From assembly GCA_000733355.1 (NCBI GenBank), contig JNVV01000010.1:1037280-1070767 (forward strand): DNA of 33,488 nucleotides. Reading direction: 5' to 3'. This DNA comes from Falciphora oryzae (Eukaryota > Ascomycota > Sordariomycetes > Magnaporthales > Magnaporthaceae). This document shows, one piece after another, positions 1-10,156 of the stretch. A program made the translations under genes and the position numbers. The notes under the pieces are model-generated. The model saw only the letters and a list, made by a program, of their open reading frames with translations, was not told the origin of the DNA and did no database searches. The stretch's first letter is position 1, and every line of letters begins with the position of its first letter.

Positions 1-2085
1 AAAAAAAAAAAGAGAAACCCCAGAGGCAAATGGGATTTCGCTAGTCGCGGTCGCAGCCTTGGGTCTTAGTTTGTCTCCCCCGGGCCGGGCCATGCGAAAA
101 CCAGCCCGATGGAAAAAAAGAGAGAAAGTCATTGTTTGCAGGCAAGGGCGGTCGGTACCTGCGAAATACAGTGGAGCATGATACACCCGTGCAATCTAGA
201 CATCGGGACCTACGCATCGTACATGCTGCAAGTCGGGGCCTTAGCATGCTGGAGTGCACCATCCCGTCTGCCGTGGCGTCCGCCCAGCGCAAGCCACAGG
301 CTTTCCCTCGGAGCGTGCCATTTGGGTGGCCACGAGCGTGCATCCCCGCGCCAGAAGTTGCAAGCGAGCGAGCAGCCTGTCCACGAGGGAGTCTTGTAGA
401 TGCAACCGTCTCGAGGCTGATGACGATGCTGGTGAATATAGGCAGAGGGCGTTCTATCGGGGTCGAGTCGGCCCAACCGAACTGGCCCGTCGCATACGAG
501 GGAGAAAAAAAAACCAAAGGGGTTTTTGGGTTATTTACGTCGAGGGTACGCACCGAGTTTGAATGACGAGAAGACCTCTTCTCTGCAGGCGCGAAAGAAA
601 ACAGCATCAGAGACGGAAGAAAAGAAAAACGAAAGCCAAAAGGCTTCGAGAGGGCTTCTCCGATGTACCGCGTGGCCGTTTCAAGGACACGAACAGGGCA
701 ACAAAGGCAGAAGGCAGCGGAGGAGATTTGGACATGGGGCAGCGACAATGGTTGCAGGGGTCCTAGGCAGTCCGAAAATGGCGCTAACCGAATAAGCGAG
801 AGCAGGCGCCAGCAGGGAGAAGCCGTTGGGCCAGACGTGTATAAAAATATGGGATACTCATATAGAAAGGCCGGCCTGCCCTCCACCCGAATTTTCCACC
901 TGCCTGCTCGCTCCGTCACCAGCCGCCAAGTCGCCCACCCCAGCCCATCACAGGCACACTCGACAATATCCGCGCACAACCGAGGTCGCTGCTTGGTGCC
1001 TGAACCGTGAGGCTTTCATTGATTTTCGGGTTCCCGTCCCCGCGCGCTTTGCATCCAATCTCCTGCCAGTCACATTTCCCCAGGTGCACCCCAACCTGAA
1101 CTGCCCAAGCCTGCCTGCACGCCAAAGCGGGTCCACCAGCACGGCACTTGTTGTTTACCATTTGAACTGTCCGACCGACGAGGCCATTCCCACCAGCATC
1201 CACTCGCCCTAAACGGCAATTCGTGGTGTTTGCTCGGTCCCGCCGTCGCTGCCACCGGTCAACGCTTCGAGTCTCTCCTCATTTTCTATTTATCTCGTCC
1301 CTCCGTCTGCCATTCTTATCGTTTTAATTCGGGAACCTTATTCGCAGCATCCAGTTGGAGGCTTTTAATTGTTTGTCGGTTGCCCTTGCTCGCGGCAGGC
1401 AGGACAAGCTCTAGCCTTCTGTCCTCGCCATCTCTACCTCCAACAGGCTGGCTGGATTGCTTCGTCGCAACATCTTCGCATTTGTAAGTCCGAAACCTCC
1501 AAGGTGCCTGGCCTGGCCTGGCGCTCACACTCACAACCGCCTCTTGGACCCTATCACCTTCATGCACTTCTCCTCTTCCCTCTTGTCCCCTCTTGTTTGC
1601 ATCTGCAGGCGCCCTTCACCTTACATCTCGTGCAACCTGCCTGTGTGATGGTGCGAGTAGAATCTGCACACAACAGGGCACCATCTTCCCCCACCTCTCC
1701 GTTACACAGCTTCTGCCCTTTCCGTTGCGCTACCCATATCTGGGACGTTGCTAGTTGTGCAGCGCAGCACGTTTGTTGCACAGCCTCCAGCTACGCTGCC
1801 AAGCCTTCCCCCCAATACTCTAGGCTTTCAAGAAGAAACGGGCCGTTTGATTACCCCTTGCCCCGACAGACATCGTCTTGCCTGCCAGTCGTAGTTGGTG
1901 GCTTTGGGCGTAGGGGCCATGCTAGCCATGTTCGGATGGAGACTGCATTCTGGCTTGGTTCCCGCGTCCTGCCTGTGGGGAGTGGGAGGATAGAATAGCA
2001 GGGCTTACCCGCTTTTGGCAGGCATAACATGGGCGCCGCGGCCCTTTGACCCGAATCAGCTTCCCATAATTGACATGAAGCAAAC
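1..2085. other. 5' intergenic/promoter region of MOT1, no gene seen
   Basis: No open frame here resembles a known protein; the longest frame, on the minus strand at 41-979, has no recognisable domain. From about 1200 to 1800 the plus strand is pyrimidine-rich, as is common in fungal promoters and leaders. A TATA-like run, TATAAAAATA, lies near 841 but is about 1.2 kb from the MOT1 ATG, so its relevance is doubtful. The left edge starts in an A-tract. Part of the right half is probably the MOT1 5' UTR, which may itself be spliced; the sequence alone does not settle that. Confidence 0.6.
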
Positions 2086-2313
2086 ATGGCTTCTAGGTGA
2101 GCAATCGTCTTCATACCTATATCTGCCTTCGCACTAGACGAAAGACACGGGATGCTGACTTTTTCTCTAGACTTGACCGACTCGTCACGTGAGTTCCAGA
2201 AGACCTGTCTGTGCCTCCTGCTGCTTGGCTTCGGTCAGCAGTAGCACCCTGACCTTGTCATCTAACCATTGTTCTACTTGCCAGAATCCTTGAGACCGGC
2301 AGCACCCGGTTGA
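2075..2313 (+). promoter_or_regulatory. Overlapping upstream ORF at the MOT1 start
   Basis: An ATG at 2075 precedes the MOT1 ATG (2086) by 11 nt in another frame. In the spliced message (introns 2097-2170 and 2189-2284 removed) it reads 22 codons and stops at TGA 2311-2313, inside MOT1 coding sequence. It has G at -3, against A at -3 for the main ATG. An ATG placed like this could lower MOT1 translation by diverting scanning ribosomes. Whether it is used is inference. Confidence 0.45.
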
Positions 2314-5300
2314 TCCGGGAGACTGCTGTCAACCAGCTTGCTGATTGGCAGAAGCAGCACCCCGAGGAGCTCTTTAATCTGCTGTCCAGAGTTGTCCCAT
2401 ACCTTCGCCACAAGGACTGGGAGACACGGAGCACTGCAGCAAAGGCCTTGGGCAAGATCTTAGAAAATGCCCAAGCATACGACCCCAACGAGGACGACGG
2501 GACCCTCCTGGCTGGCAAGGAGGACCAGCCTAATGAGAGTAATATCGTGAAGAAGGAGGAGAAGGACGTTGCACCCCCCTCGCAGCTAGGCCTTCTTCGC
2601 CTAGAGCACTTCCCCGTCGAGAACATCCTGAAGTATGGGAGGGAGCTGGTACGGGGCGCCAATGTCGACTTTGCTTTGGCCGCCCTGGACCCCCAGGCCC
2701 GCCTTACTCATCTGAAGAAGACTCTGGATGGCCGTCTGGGATTACTCGGGCGCAAGGTCGAAGACGAGGAGGTGGCCGTCCACACGGAGAACGCTCCAAG
2801 CCCGATGGCCGCTATGGAGTCGAGCGCCAACGGCCTCGGGAAACACGACACAAATGGCAGCTCCGCCGGCGGCCAGTTGGCCGAGGCCAGCGGCTTGAGC
2901 GCCAGGCAACTCAACGTCTTGAAGAGGAAACGCAAGCGCGAGGCCCAGAAGGCGGTTCAGGGCAAGGTCGGGTTTGGCGATCTGTCGCTGCGCCGCAGTA
3001 CGACCGCCGGCTCCGAGGGCTTCGCTGACGAGACCCCCGTGACCGAAGGCGAATCCAAGGCGAACGGCAAGATGAACGACTACTTTAGCCTCGAGCGCCC
3101 TGACGACGTGGACGAGGACACCAAGGTGGTCTCCGAGTTCAAGGGGCCTATCATCCCCATCAAGTCGGAGCTAGAGACGGAGGACACCATGGAGGGTTCC
3201 GAGTGGCCGTTTGAGCGGCTGTGTGACTTCCTCAAGGTGGACATCTTCGACCCACAGTGGGAGACGCGCCACGGCGCGGCTATGGGTCTCCGCGAGATAA
3301 TACGAGTCCACGGCCGCGGTGCTGGTCGGCTGAGCGGCAGGGCTCGCCAGGAGAACGACGAACTGAACAGAGTGTGGCTGGACGATGCCGCCTGCCGGCT
3401 GTGCTGTGTGCTCATGCTGGACAGATTCACCGATTACAGCTCCGACACGTCGGTGGCGCCTATCCGCGAGACCGTGGGCCAAACGCTCGGATCGGTCCTC
3501 TTCCACGTCCCTCCCGACTCGGTCCACGCCGTTTACAGGATCCTGCACCGCATGGTCATGCAGGACGACCTCCAGCTCGACCGCCACGTCTGGGCCATCT
3601 GCCACGGAGGCATGGTTGGCCTCAGGTATGTTGTGGCTGTGCGTAAGGACCTGCTTCTCAAAGATGGCGACATGATCGACGGCGTGGCACGCGCCGTTAT
3701 GAAGGGGCTCGGCGACCAAGACGATGATGTGCGGGCCGTCAGTGCTGCCACTCTAATCCCGATGGCCAAGGAGTTTGTGACCATGAGGCCCGGCTCTCTC
3801 GACAACCTCATCTACATAGTGTGGGAAAGTCTGTCGAGTCTCGGCGACGACCTCAGCGCCTCGACGGGCAAGATCATGGACCTCCTCGCAATTCTCTGCA
3901 GTTTCCCCGAGGTCCTCAGTACCATGAAGGCCTCGGCCGAGCAGGACGAGGAGCGGTCCTTCACCCTCCTCGTGCCACGCCTCTATCCATTCCTCCGTCA
4001 CACCATCACATCCGTCCGTCTTGCCGTGCTCAAGGCCCTCATGACCTTTGCGAACCTCGGCGCCGAGACGTCCTACGGCTGGCTCAACGGAAGGATATTG
4101 AGGCTAATATTCCAAAACATCTTGGTCGAACGAGATGTCGAAACCTTGAACAAGTCCATTGAGCTGTGGACGTCGCTCGTGCGATGCCTGGCGAAGGACC
4201 CCGCCGCCCTGGCCATGGAGTTTGGTGCCCACGTCGAGTCCCTGATGCAGCTAACTCTCCACCCGATCGGTGTCTCGCGCCAGCCGATTCCCATGGACGC
4301 GACTCTGTTCCTCAAGCCGTCGGGCGGGACCTACACCATGCCGGGCCTGCCGGCACCCCCAGCTCGGAGGTCTAGTCCACCTGAATCCGGGGAGAGGGCG
4401 ACCAAGCGCCGGCGCAAGTCCACCAAGATCGACGACGCTCCCGTCACAACCCATACGCACGACGTTGACGGTGCAATGATGCAAGGAGATGTAGACCTGG
4501 TCGGCAACGAAGTGCTCGTTCGGTCCAGGATTTCCGCGGCCAAGGCTATGGGTCTGGTTATGGCGCTGGTCCCGGCCTCATACCTGGGACCTTTTGATGC
4601 GCTGATCAACTCAGCCTTCTCGTCGGCATACTCGACCACTCAGTTGACAGCCTGCATGGTGGTTGACGAGTATGCCAAGAACTGTGCGGGCTGCAAGCAA
4701 GCCGCCAGGTTTGAGGCGTCTCTGACGCAGATAATACTGGCTGATCGGCCTTCGCACTACCGCGACCTCGTTAGTTACGTGCAGCGCGTGAGGTCTCAGT
4801 GCCAGCAGCTCATCGGCCTCTTCCGTGACCACGGAAAGGTGGCTCCCAGCAAGCTTCCCGTACTCGCGGTCGTCGTGCAGGGAGAGGCCGAAGCCGGTCC
4901 GGGTGCCTTCTCGGTCGCCAACGCCGAAAAGGTGATTGGCGACGATTTTGACAAGCTCAAGAGGGCCATGGCGCCGGGCCAGCGGCTCATTGCCGTGCCG
5001 CAGCTCACTGAGGCCCGGGAGCTGACCGCGACCGCCATCCAAGAGGCCAAGGCAGCCAAGGACGCACGCGACGTCCGGATCAAGGCCGCGGCCGGCTGCG
5101 CCCTTGTGGCGCTGAAGGCTCTCCCCAAGAAGCCCAGCCCTCTAATCAAGTCTATCATGGACTCGCTCAAGACGGACGAGAACCAGGAGCTTCAGTTCCG
5201 CTCATCCGGCACCATTGCAACACTGGTCCGGCTGTTCACGGAGAGCGGACGCCGCGGACCCGCCGACAAAGTGGTTTCCAATCTGGTCAAGTTCTCGTGC

Positions 5301-7940
5301 GTTGAGGTCGCCGAGACACCTGAATTCCCCGTTCACTCTGCCAAGACCAATGTGGTCTTGTCGATGCAGAAAGAGGAGGACCGGGTCGACCACGCCGATG
5401 CCGCTAAGTTCGCTCGCGAGGCAAAGGCCGCCCGGATCACGCGTCGTGGTGCCAAAGAGGCGCTCGAGATCCTCTCCAAGTCCTTTGGGCCCGACCTGCT
5501 CACCGTCGTGCCCAGTCTCCGCAGCTTTATGGAGGAGCCGCTCGTCAAGGCGTTCTCGGGAGAGCTCCCGGCCGACGCGAGAGATCCCGAGCAGACGTTC
5601 GGGCAGGAGATTGTGGATGCCATGTCGGTCATCAGGACCCTATGCCCGACGCTGGACATGGCTCTGCGTCCCTTCGTTATGCAGATGGTGCCCCTCGTGA
5701 TCAAGGCACTGCACTCGGAGCTCTCTGTCTTCCGCTACATGGCTGCCAAGTGCATGGCCACCATCTGTAGCGTTATTACTGTGGAGGGCATGACGGCCCT
5801 GGTCGAAAAGGTGCTGCCATCCATCAGCAACCCGGTGGATCTCCATTTCCGCCAGGGTGCCATCGAGGCCATCTACCACTTGATTGCCGTCATGGGCGAT
5901 GCCATCCTGCCGTATGTTATCTTCCTCATCGTGCCCGTTCTTGGGCGCATGAGCGACTCGGACAACGAAGTCCGCCTGATAGCCACAACCTCCTTTGCCA
6001 CCTTGGTCAAGCTGGTGCCGCTAGAGGCCGGCATTCCAGACCCACCTGGCCTTTCCGAGGAACTCCTCAAGGGCCGAGACCGCGAGAGAACCTTCATCTC
6101 GCAGCTGTTGGATCCCAAGAAGGTGGAGCCGTTCAACATCCCCGTCGCCATCAAGGCTGAGCTGCGCTCGTACCAGCAGGATGGCGTGAACTGGCTGCAT
6201 TTCCTGAACAAGTACCATCTCCACGGCATCCTCTGTGACGACATGGGTCTAGGGAAGACTTTGCAAACCATCTGCATCGTCGCCAGCGACCATCATCAGC
6301 GCGCCGAGGAGTTTGCGAAGACCGGGGCGCCCGACGTGAGGAGACTGCCGTCCCTGATAGTGTGCCCGCCCACTCTCTCGGGACACTGGCAGCAAGAGAT
6401 CAAGACGTACGCGCCATTCCTCAGCGTAGCGGCCTACGTCGGACCCCCGGCTGAGAGGAAGCTGATCAGAGATCGGCTCGACAAGGCCGACATCGTCATC
6501 ACATCCTACGACGTGTGCAGGAACGATATTGAGGTTATCGAAAAGTACAACTGGAACTATGTCGTGCTCGACGAAGGGCATCTGATCAAGAATCCCAAGG
6601 CGAAGACGTCGATTGCGGTCAAGAAGCTTATCAGCAACCACCGCTTGATCTTGACGGGCACGCCTATCCAGAACAATGTGCTCGAGCTGTGGTCGCTTTT
6701 CGACTTCCTGATGCCCGGGTTCCTCGGCGCTGAAAAGGTCTTCCTCGATCGATTCGCCAAACCCATCGCCGCTAGCCGCTTCAGCAAGGCATCCTCGAAA
6801 GAGCAGGAAGCCGGCGCGCTCGCCATCGAGGCGCTCCACAAACAGGTTCTGCCATTCCTACTCCGACGCCTAAAGGAGGAGGTGCTCAACGACCTTCCGC
6901 CCAAGATCCTGCAAAACTACTACTGCGACCTCAGCGACCTACAGAAGAAGCTCTTTGAGGACTTCCAGAAGAGGGAGTCTAGCAAGATTGCCGAGCAGGC
7001 CGGACGCGAGGACAAGGAGGCTAAGCAACACATTTTCCAAGCGCTACAGTACATGCGGAAGCTATGCAATTCGCCCGCCCTTGTCATGAAGCCTGGGCAC
7101 AGGCTGTACGAGGACACGCAGCGGATCCTCGCTAAGCAAGGCACCAGCCTCGAGGACCATGTCCACGCGCCAAAGCTGGGCGCGCTGCGGGACCTGCTCG
7201 TTGATTGCGGAATCGGCGTGGAAGGCACCGACTCCAACGACCCGCTGTACCAGCCTATCAAGCCGCACAGGGCACTCATCTTCTGCCAGATGAAGGAGAT
7301 GCTTGACATGGTTCAAAACACGGTGCTCAAGAAACTGCTACCTTCGGTCTCTTACCTGAGGCTTGATGGTTCGGTTGAGGCCAACAAGCGACAGGACATT
7401 GTGAACAAGTTCAACAGCGACCCCTCATTCGATGTCCTGCTGCTCACGACCAGTGTGGGTGGTCTTGGCCTGAATCTGACAGGAGCCGACACGGTCATCT
7501 TCGTCGAGCACGACTGGAACCCGCAGAGGGACTTGCAGGCCATGGACCGTGCCCACCGAATCGGTCAGAAGAAGGTGGTGAATGTGTATCGGCTGATCAC
7601 GCGGGCCACGCTGGAGGAGAAGATTCTAAGCCTGCAGCGATTCAAGATCGACGTGGCGTCGACGGTGGTCAACCAGCAGAACGCCGGATTGGCGACCATG
7701 GACACTGACCAGATCCTGGACCTCTTCAATCTTGGCGACTCGGGCCCCGGACTCATAAGCGACAAGCCCGAGGGCAGCGGTTTGGACGGCAGGGAGGAGG
7801 ACATGGTAGACGTCGAGACCGGTGACGTCAGGCAGCCGGGCAAGAAGGCGCCTTGGCTCGAGGACTTGGGCGAACTATGGGACAACCGCCAGTACGAGGA
7901 GAGCTTCGACTTGGACGGCTTCCTGAAGACGATGCAGTAA
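2086..7940 (+). CDS. MOT1: Mot1/BTAF1-type TBP-associated Swi2/Snf2 ATPase
   Basis: This is the ATPase that uses ATP to remove TATA-binding protein from DNA, a nuclear regulator of RNA polymerase II transcription. Exons are 2086-2096, 2171-2188 and 2285-7940, giving 1894 aa, close to the 1867 aa of yeast Mot1. The start was chosen because splicing the two tiny exons yields MASRLDRLVTILETGSTRL, the expected N-terminus, leading into HEAT repeats that fill roughly residues 1-1250 and bind TBP in this family. Basic, NLS-like clusters lie near residues 221-231 (KRKRKREAQK) and 716-723 (KRRRKSTK). The C-terminal Snf2 motor has Walker A-type DDMGLGKT at about 1328-1335, DEGH at 1439-1442, GTPIQNN at about 1468 and motif VI DRAHRIGQ at 1764-1771. 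All key ATPase motifs are intact. Introns of 74 and 96 nt both start with GTGAGY. The gene is alone on its strand up to BUD4. Confidence 0.96.
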
Positions 7941-8744
7941 CTGCCATGCTACCCATACCTCCGAGTGTGGCTAAGGGTGCGCAGCACTATTCGGCTCTCG
8001 CAAGTCATCATTATCATTTCTATCTGCTGGGCTTCCAAGGCGGGCCAGCATAGCATCACTTATCTTCAGAAACGAGGCTGTTTGGATCAAATATGAAACA
8101 TGGACGAAAAACCGGCACCTAAAAGCGTGTGTGCCATATTCTTGTGGCGGGCAGGATAGAAACCCCCACCCCCTTTCTCGAATTATCTACTCGGGTTTGG
8201 GAGGGGAACTTTGTTTCAAGTGTTATCGGTGTACAATTACTCTCTAGCCATGGCGGGAGTTTGGACTGGGGCGAGCGAGGTCTGTTGATATTTGTGCTTC
8301 ATCTGACTTTTTATTTTATTTTCTCTTTTTTTCCCCATTTAAGCTGGGCGAGGTGATAGCGAGGAAGACGACACCCTCGGCGGACCACCTGTTCGGTCTC
8401 TTTCCCCTCTCTACTCATCTTTTTTTTTTTTTTTTTTTTTGCATCAGCACTGGCTTCAGCTGGGTGCTGGAAGAGGACATAGCCAGGCTGGGTGGGTGGA
8501 CGGCTGCGCCCTGTTGTACTGCTTGCGAGCGGGCGACGCATTGCTACCTGCTCCCCCATTCTAACGAGGACCCAGGTAGATGGGAGTTGAGGGTTTTAAA
8601 AGTAATCGTATTCCGAGGTCTCGATTTCATGGGAGCTCTAACTGATTCTCTGATCGACACGAGTGTGTGATGTGAAATGCGCGGGATTGGAGCGAATGCA
8701 CGATGATGGCCGCTTTGCCTGCCTGCTTGGTCCAACCCCTGTCC
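7941..8744. other. Intergenic: MOT1 3' region
   Basis: This is an 804-bp gap between the MOT1 stop and the stop of the minus-strand coiled-coil gene, so the two genes are convergent. It contains T-rich runs near 8310-8335 and a T21 homopolymer at 8420-8440, plausibly 3' UTR and termination sequence. No coding frame or RNA gene is recognised. Confidence 0.6.
8420..8440. repeat. T21 homopolymer
   Basis: A run of 21 T on the plus strand lies in the gap between two convergent genes. Such poly(dA:dT) tracts exclude nucleosomes, and the length may be inexact because of sequencing slippage. Confidence 0.9.
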
Positions 8745-9629
8745 TCAATCCTTGGGTCTGAAAGACCCCCGCTCCAAGCTATCCTTGGGCGGAGGAAGAC
8801 ATCTCTTCAAGGAAAAAAAATGCCGCGGGAGACCAAGAATATTCGAAACAGTGAGTTTTTTCTCCCTCAGAGGCTCGTCACCGGTCAGGTCGAGCCCCTC
8901 GAGGAGAGGCTTTATAGTCCTGGCTAAATGTACACCGGTGAGGCATGTAAAAATTAGCAATTGCCCGATAGAATAGTATGGACGGCGTAGAAACTATACC
9001 GGTCATGTTCTGGAGTTCCTGGACCGTACGCGGACAGTGCGCCATCAATCGATCGTCTCTTAGTTTGATCGGGAGGATGGCCGCCGTATTAACGGTAATA
9101 CCGTGGTTGCTGATGCGGACGTGGAAGTTCGACTTCCTAAAAATATAGAATGGAAATGTTGGGAATCTCAAGTGAGGAGGTTGAGAGAGTAGGTGAAGCG
9201 TACTCGAGCTGGTAGGCGCTCATTCGGGCATCAAGAGACGCAAGCTTCGTATCAACGCAGTCGATTCTGGCTCCTAGATGGCGTTCGGAAGCATCGATCT
9301 TCTGTCCAAGGCGCCTCTCCATAGCATCCGCTTGCGCCTTCGCCGCGTCTTGGAGGCGCTTTTCCATGGCATCCATTTGCGCCTTCAACGTGTCTTGGAG
9401 GCGCTTTTTCCATGGCATCCGCTTGCGCCTTCAACGTGTCTTGGAGGCGCTTGATTGCGTCCTCGAAATTTTGCGGTGCGTTCGCCGCAGGATTATAAGA
9501 ATCCGGGAGTTTCTTAAACTCACCCGTGAAGGATCGCAGGCCCGCTTTCATCGTGGCGAGGTCTGGCCGAGGGGAAGGCGGCTGACCGTCCCGGTTTGGA
9601 GAGCCATTTCCAGCGTCATTTGAGGGCAT
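8745..9629 (-). pseudogene. Coiled-coil repeat protein, three exons, broken by a 1-nt frameshift
   Basis: Exons on the minus strand are 9629-9204, 9136-9000 and 8923-8745, with introns of 67 nt (9137-9203) and 76 nt (8924-8999) showing GT..AG ends and a TGCTAAT-like branch in the second. Apart from one extra T in a T5 tract (9405-9409; the sister repeat has T4), frame and phases agree across all three exons and would encode 246 aa. The N-terminal ~60 residues are polar and Pro-rich; then come 15-residue heptad-like repeats (KRLQDTLKAQADAME and variants), a short segment with NFHVRISN, ILPIKL and PRTVQELQNMT, and a C-terminus with TIKPLLEGLDLTG and ILGL. That coiled coil plus N..R..N / P.T..EL / LL..L.L tail resembles a widespread fungal family of unknown function, from memory. 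As written, the frame closes after the shift; an ATG at 9418 could start a 176-aa shortened product. It may be a recent pseudogene or an assembly error. Function unknown. Confidence 0.7.
9301..9455 (-). repeat. 45-bp coding tandem repeats
   Basis: Repeats of 45 bp are anchored by GCGC at 9311, 9356, 9401 and 9447. Spacings are 45, 45 and 46, the last carrying the extra T. Each unit encodes 15 residues of the coiled coil. The 9356 and 9401 units are almost identical, the leftmost is diverged and the rightmost is partial. Near-identity suggests recent unit expansion or gene conversion. Confidence 0.9.
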
Positions 9630-9636
9630 CGTAGCG

Positions 9637-9726
9637 CGCGGTGATGTGGTGGTGTGCGGCGACGCGGTGGTGCGCGGTGATGTGGTGGTGAGAGCGGGGT
9701 GAGCTGTGAGAGCGGGGTGAGCTGTG
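9637..9726. repeat. 18-bp minisatellite, five units
   Basis: Five exact-length 18-bp units run head to tail at 9637, 9655, 9673, 9691 and 9709. Units 1 and 3 are identical (CGCGGTGATGTGGTGGTG), unit 2 differs from them at a few positions, and units 4 and 5 are identical to each other (AGAGCGGGGTGAGCTGTG). The array starts 7 nt upstream of the coiled-coil gene's ATG, so it probably lies in that gene's 5' leader or core promoter. Confidence 0.95.
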
Positions 9727-10156
9727 TGGTCCTATTATGGGAAATTGGCCCGTGCGCGTCTCACCGGCAACGACACCCAAAACACAACAACGGGCACGGG
9801 CAACGAGATGCCGCATACATTAGCGACATGCATCCTCTGCCGTCCCTCCTCTTGCCTCTTTGCAACAACCCAAGGCTTCTATCATTCTCCTCTTGATATC
9901 GGGCTGGTTCTTTTTGTTTTTTTCTTTTTCTTCTTCTGGCCCGTTGTGGTATTTTTTGTGCTCCGGCCATACGCTTCTTCTCATCCTCGCCTGAGCAGTA
10001 GCAGACACCGCTCCTCTTCCTACCTGCCTGGTCCTAGCAGTCGCGATCGAGCGCAGCCTCCATTCTTCTGCATACTCGCCCCGTTCGGTTATGTCGTAGT
10101 CAAGTCAGCCGCGATCAATCCCCACCAACAAAGCATTGGATTCCCGACACAGTAGG
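9727..10156. promoter_or_regulatory. Divergent promoter region between coiled-coil gene and BUD4
   Basis: The two ATGs face away from each other 527 bp apart. After the minisatellite the plus strand becomes pyrimidine-rich, with a T/C run at 9899-9940 followed by TCCTC-type sequence up to 10030, typical of a fungal promoter and leader and therefore likely to belong to BUD4. No TATA box is evident. Confidence 0.55.

Noticed and set aside
41..979. 312-codon minus-strand open frame upstream of MOT1
   Set aside because: No domain or family pattern, mixed composition, overlaps long frames on the other strand, and lies in promoter-like sequence.
3171..3719. 182-codon minus-strand frame inside MOT1
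   Set aside because: Shadow of the MOT1 coding frame in GC-rich sequence.
7822..7832. TGACGTCA CRE-like palindrome
   Set aside because: Lies within conserved MOT1 coding sequence (the TGDVR region); no reason to call it regulatory.
8089..8097. ATGAAACA, resembling a pheromone response element
   Set aside because: Single copy in the MOT1 3' region, not in a promoter; expected by chance in 33 kb.
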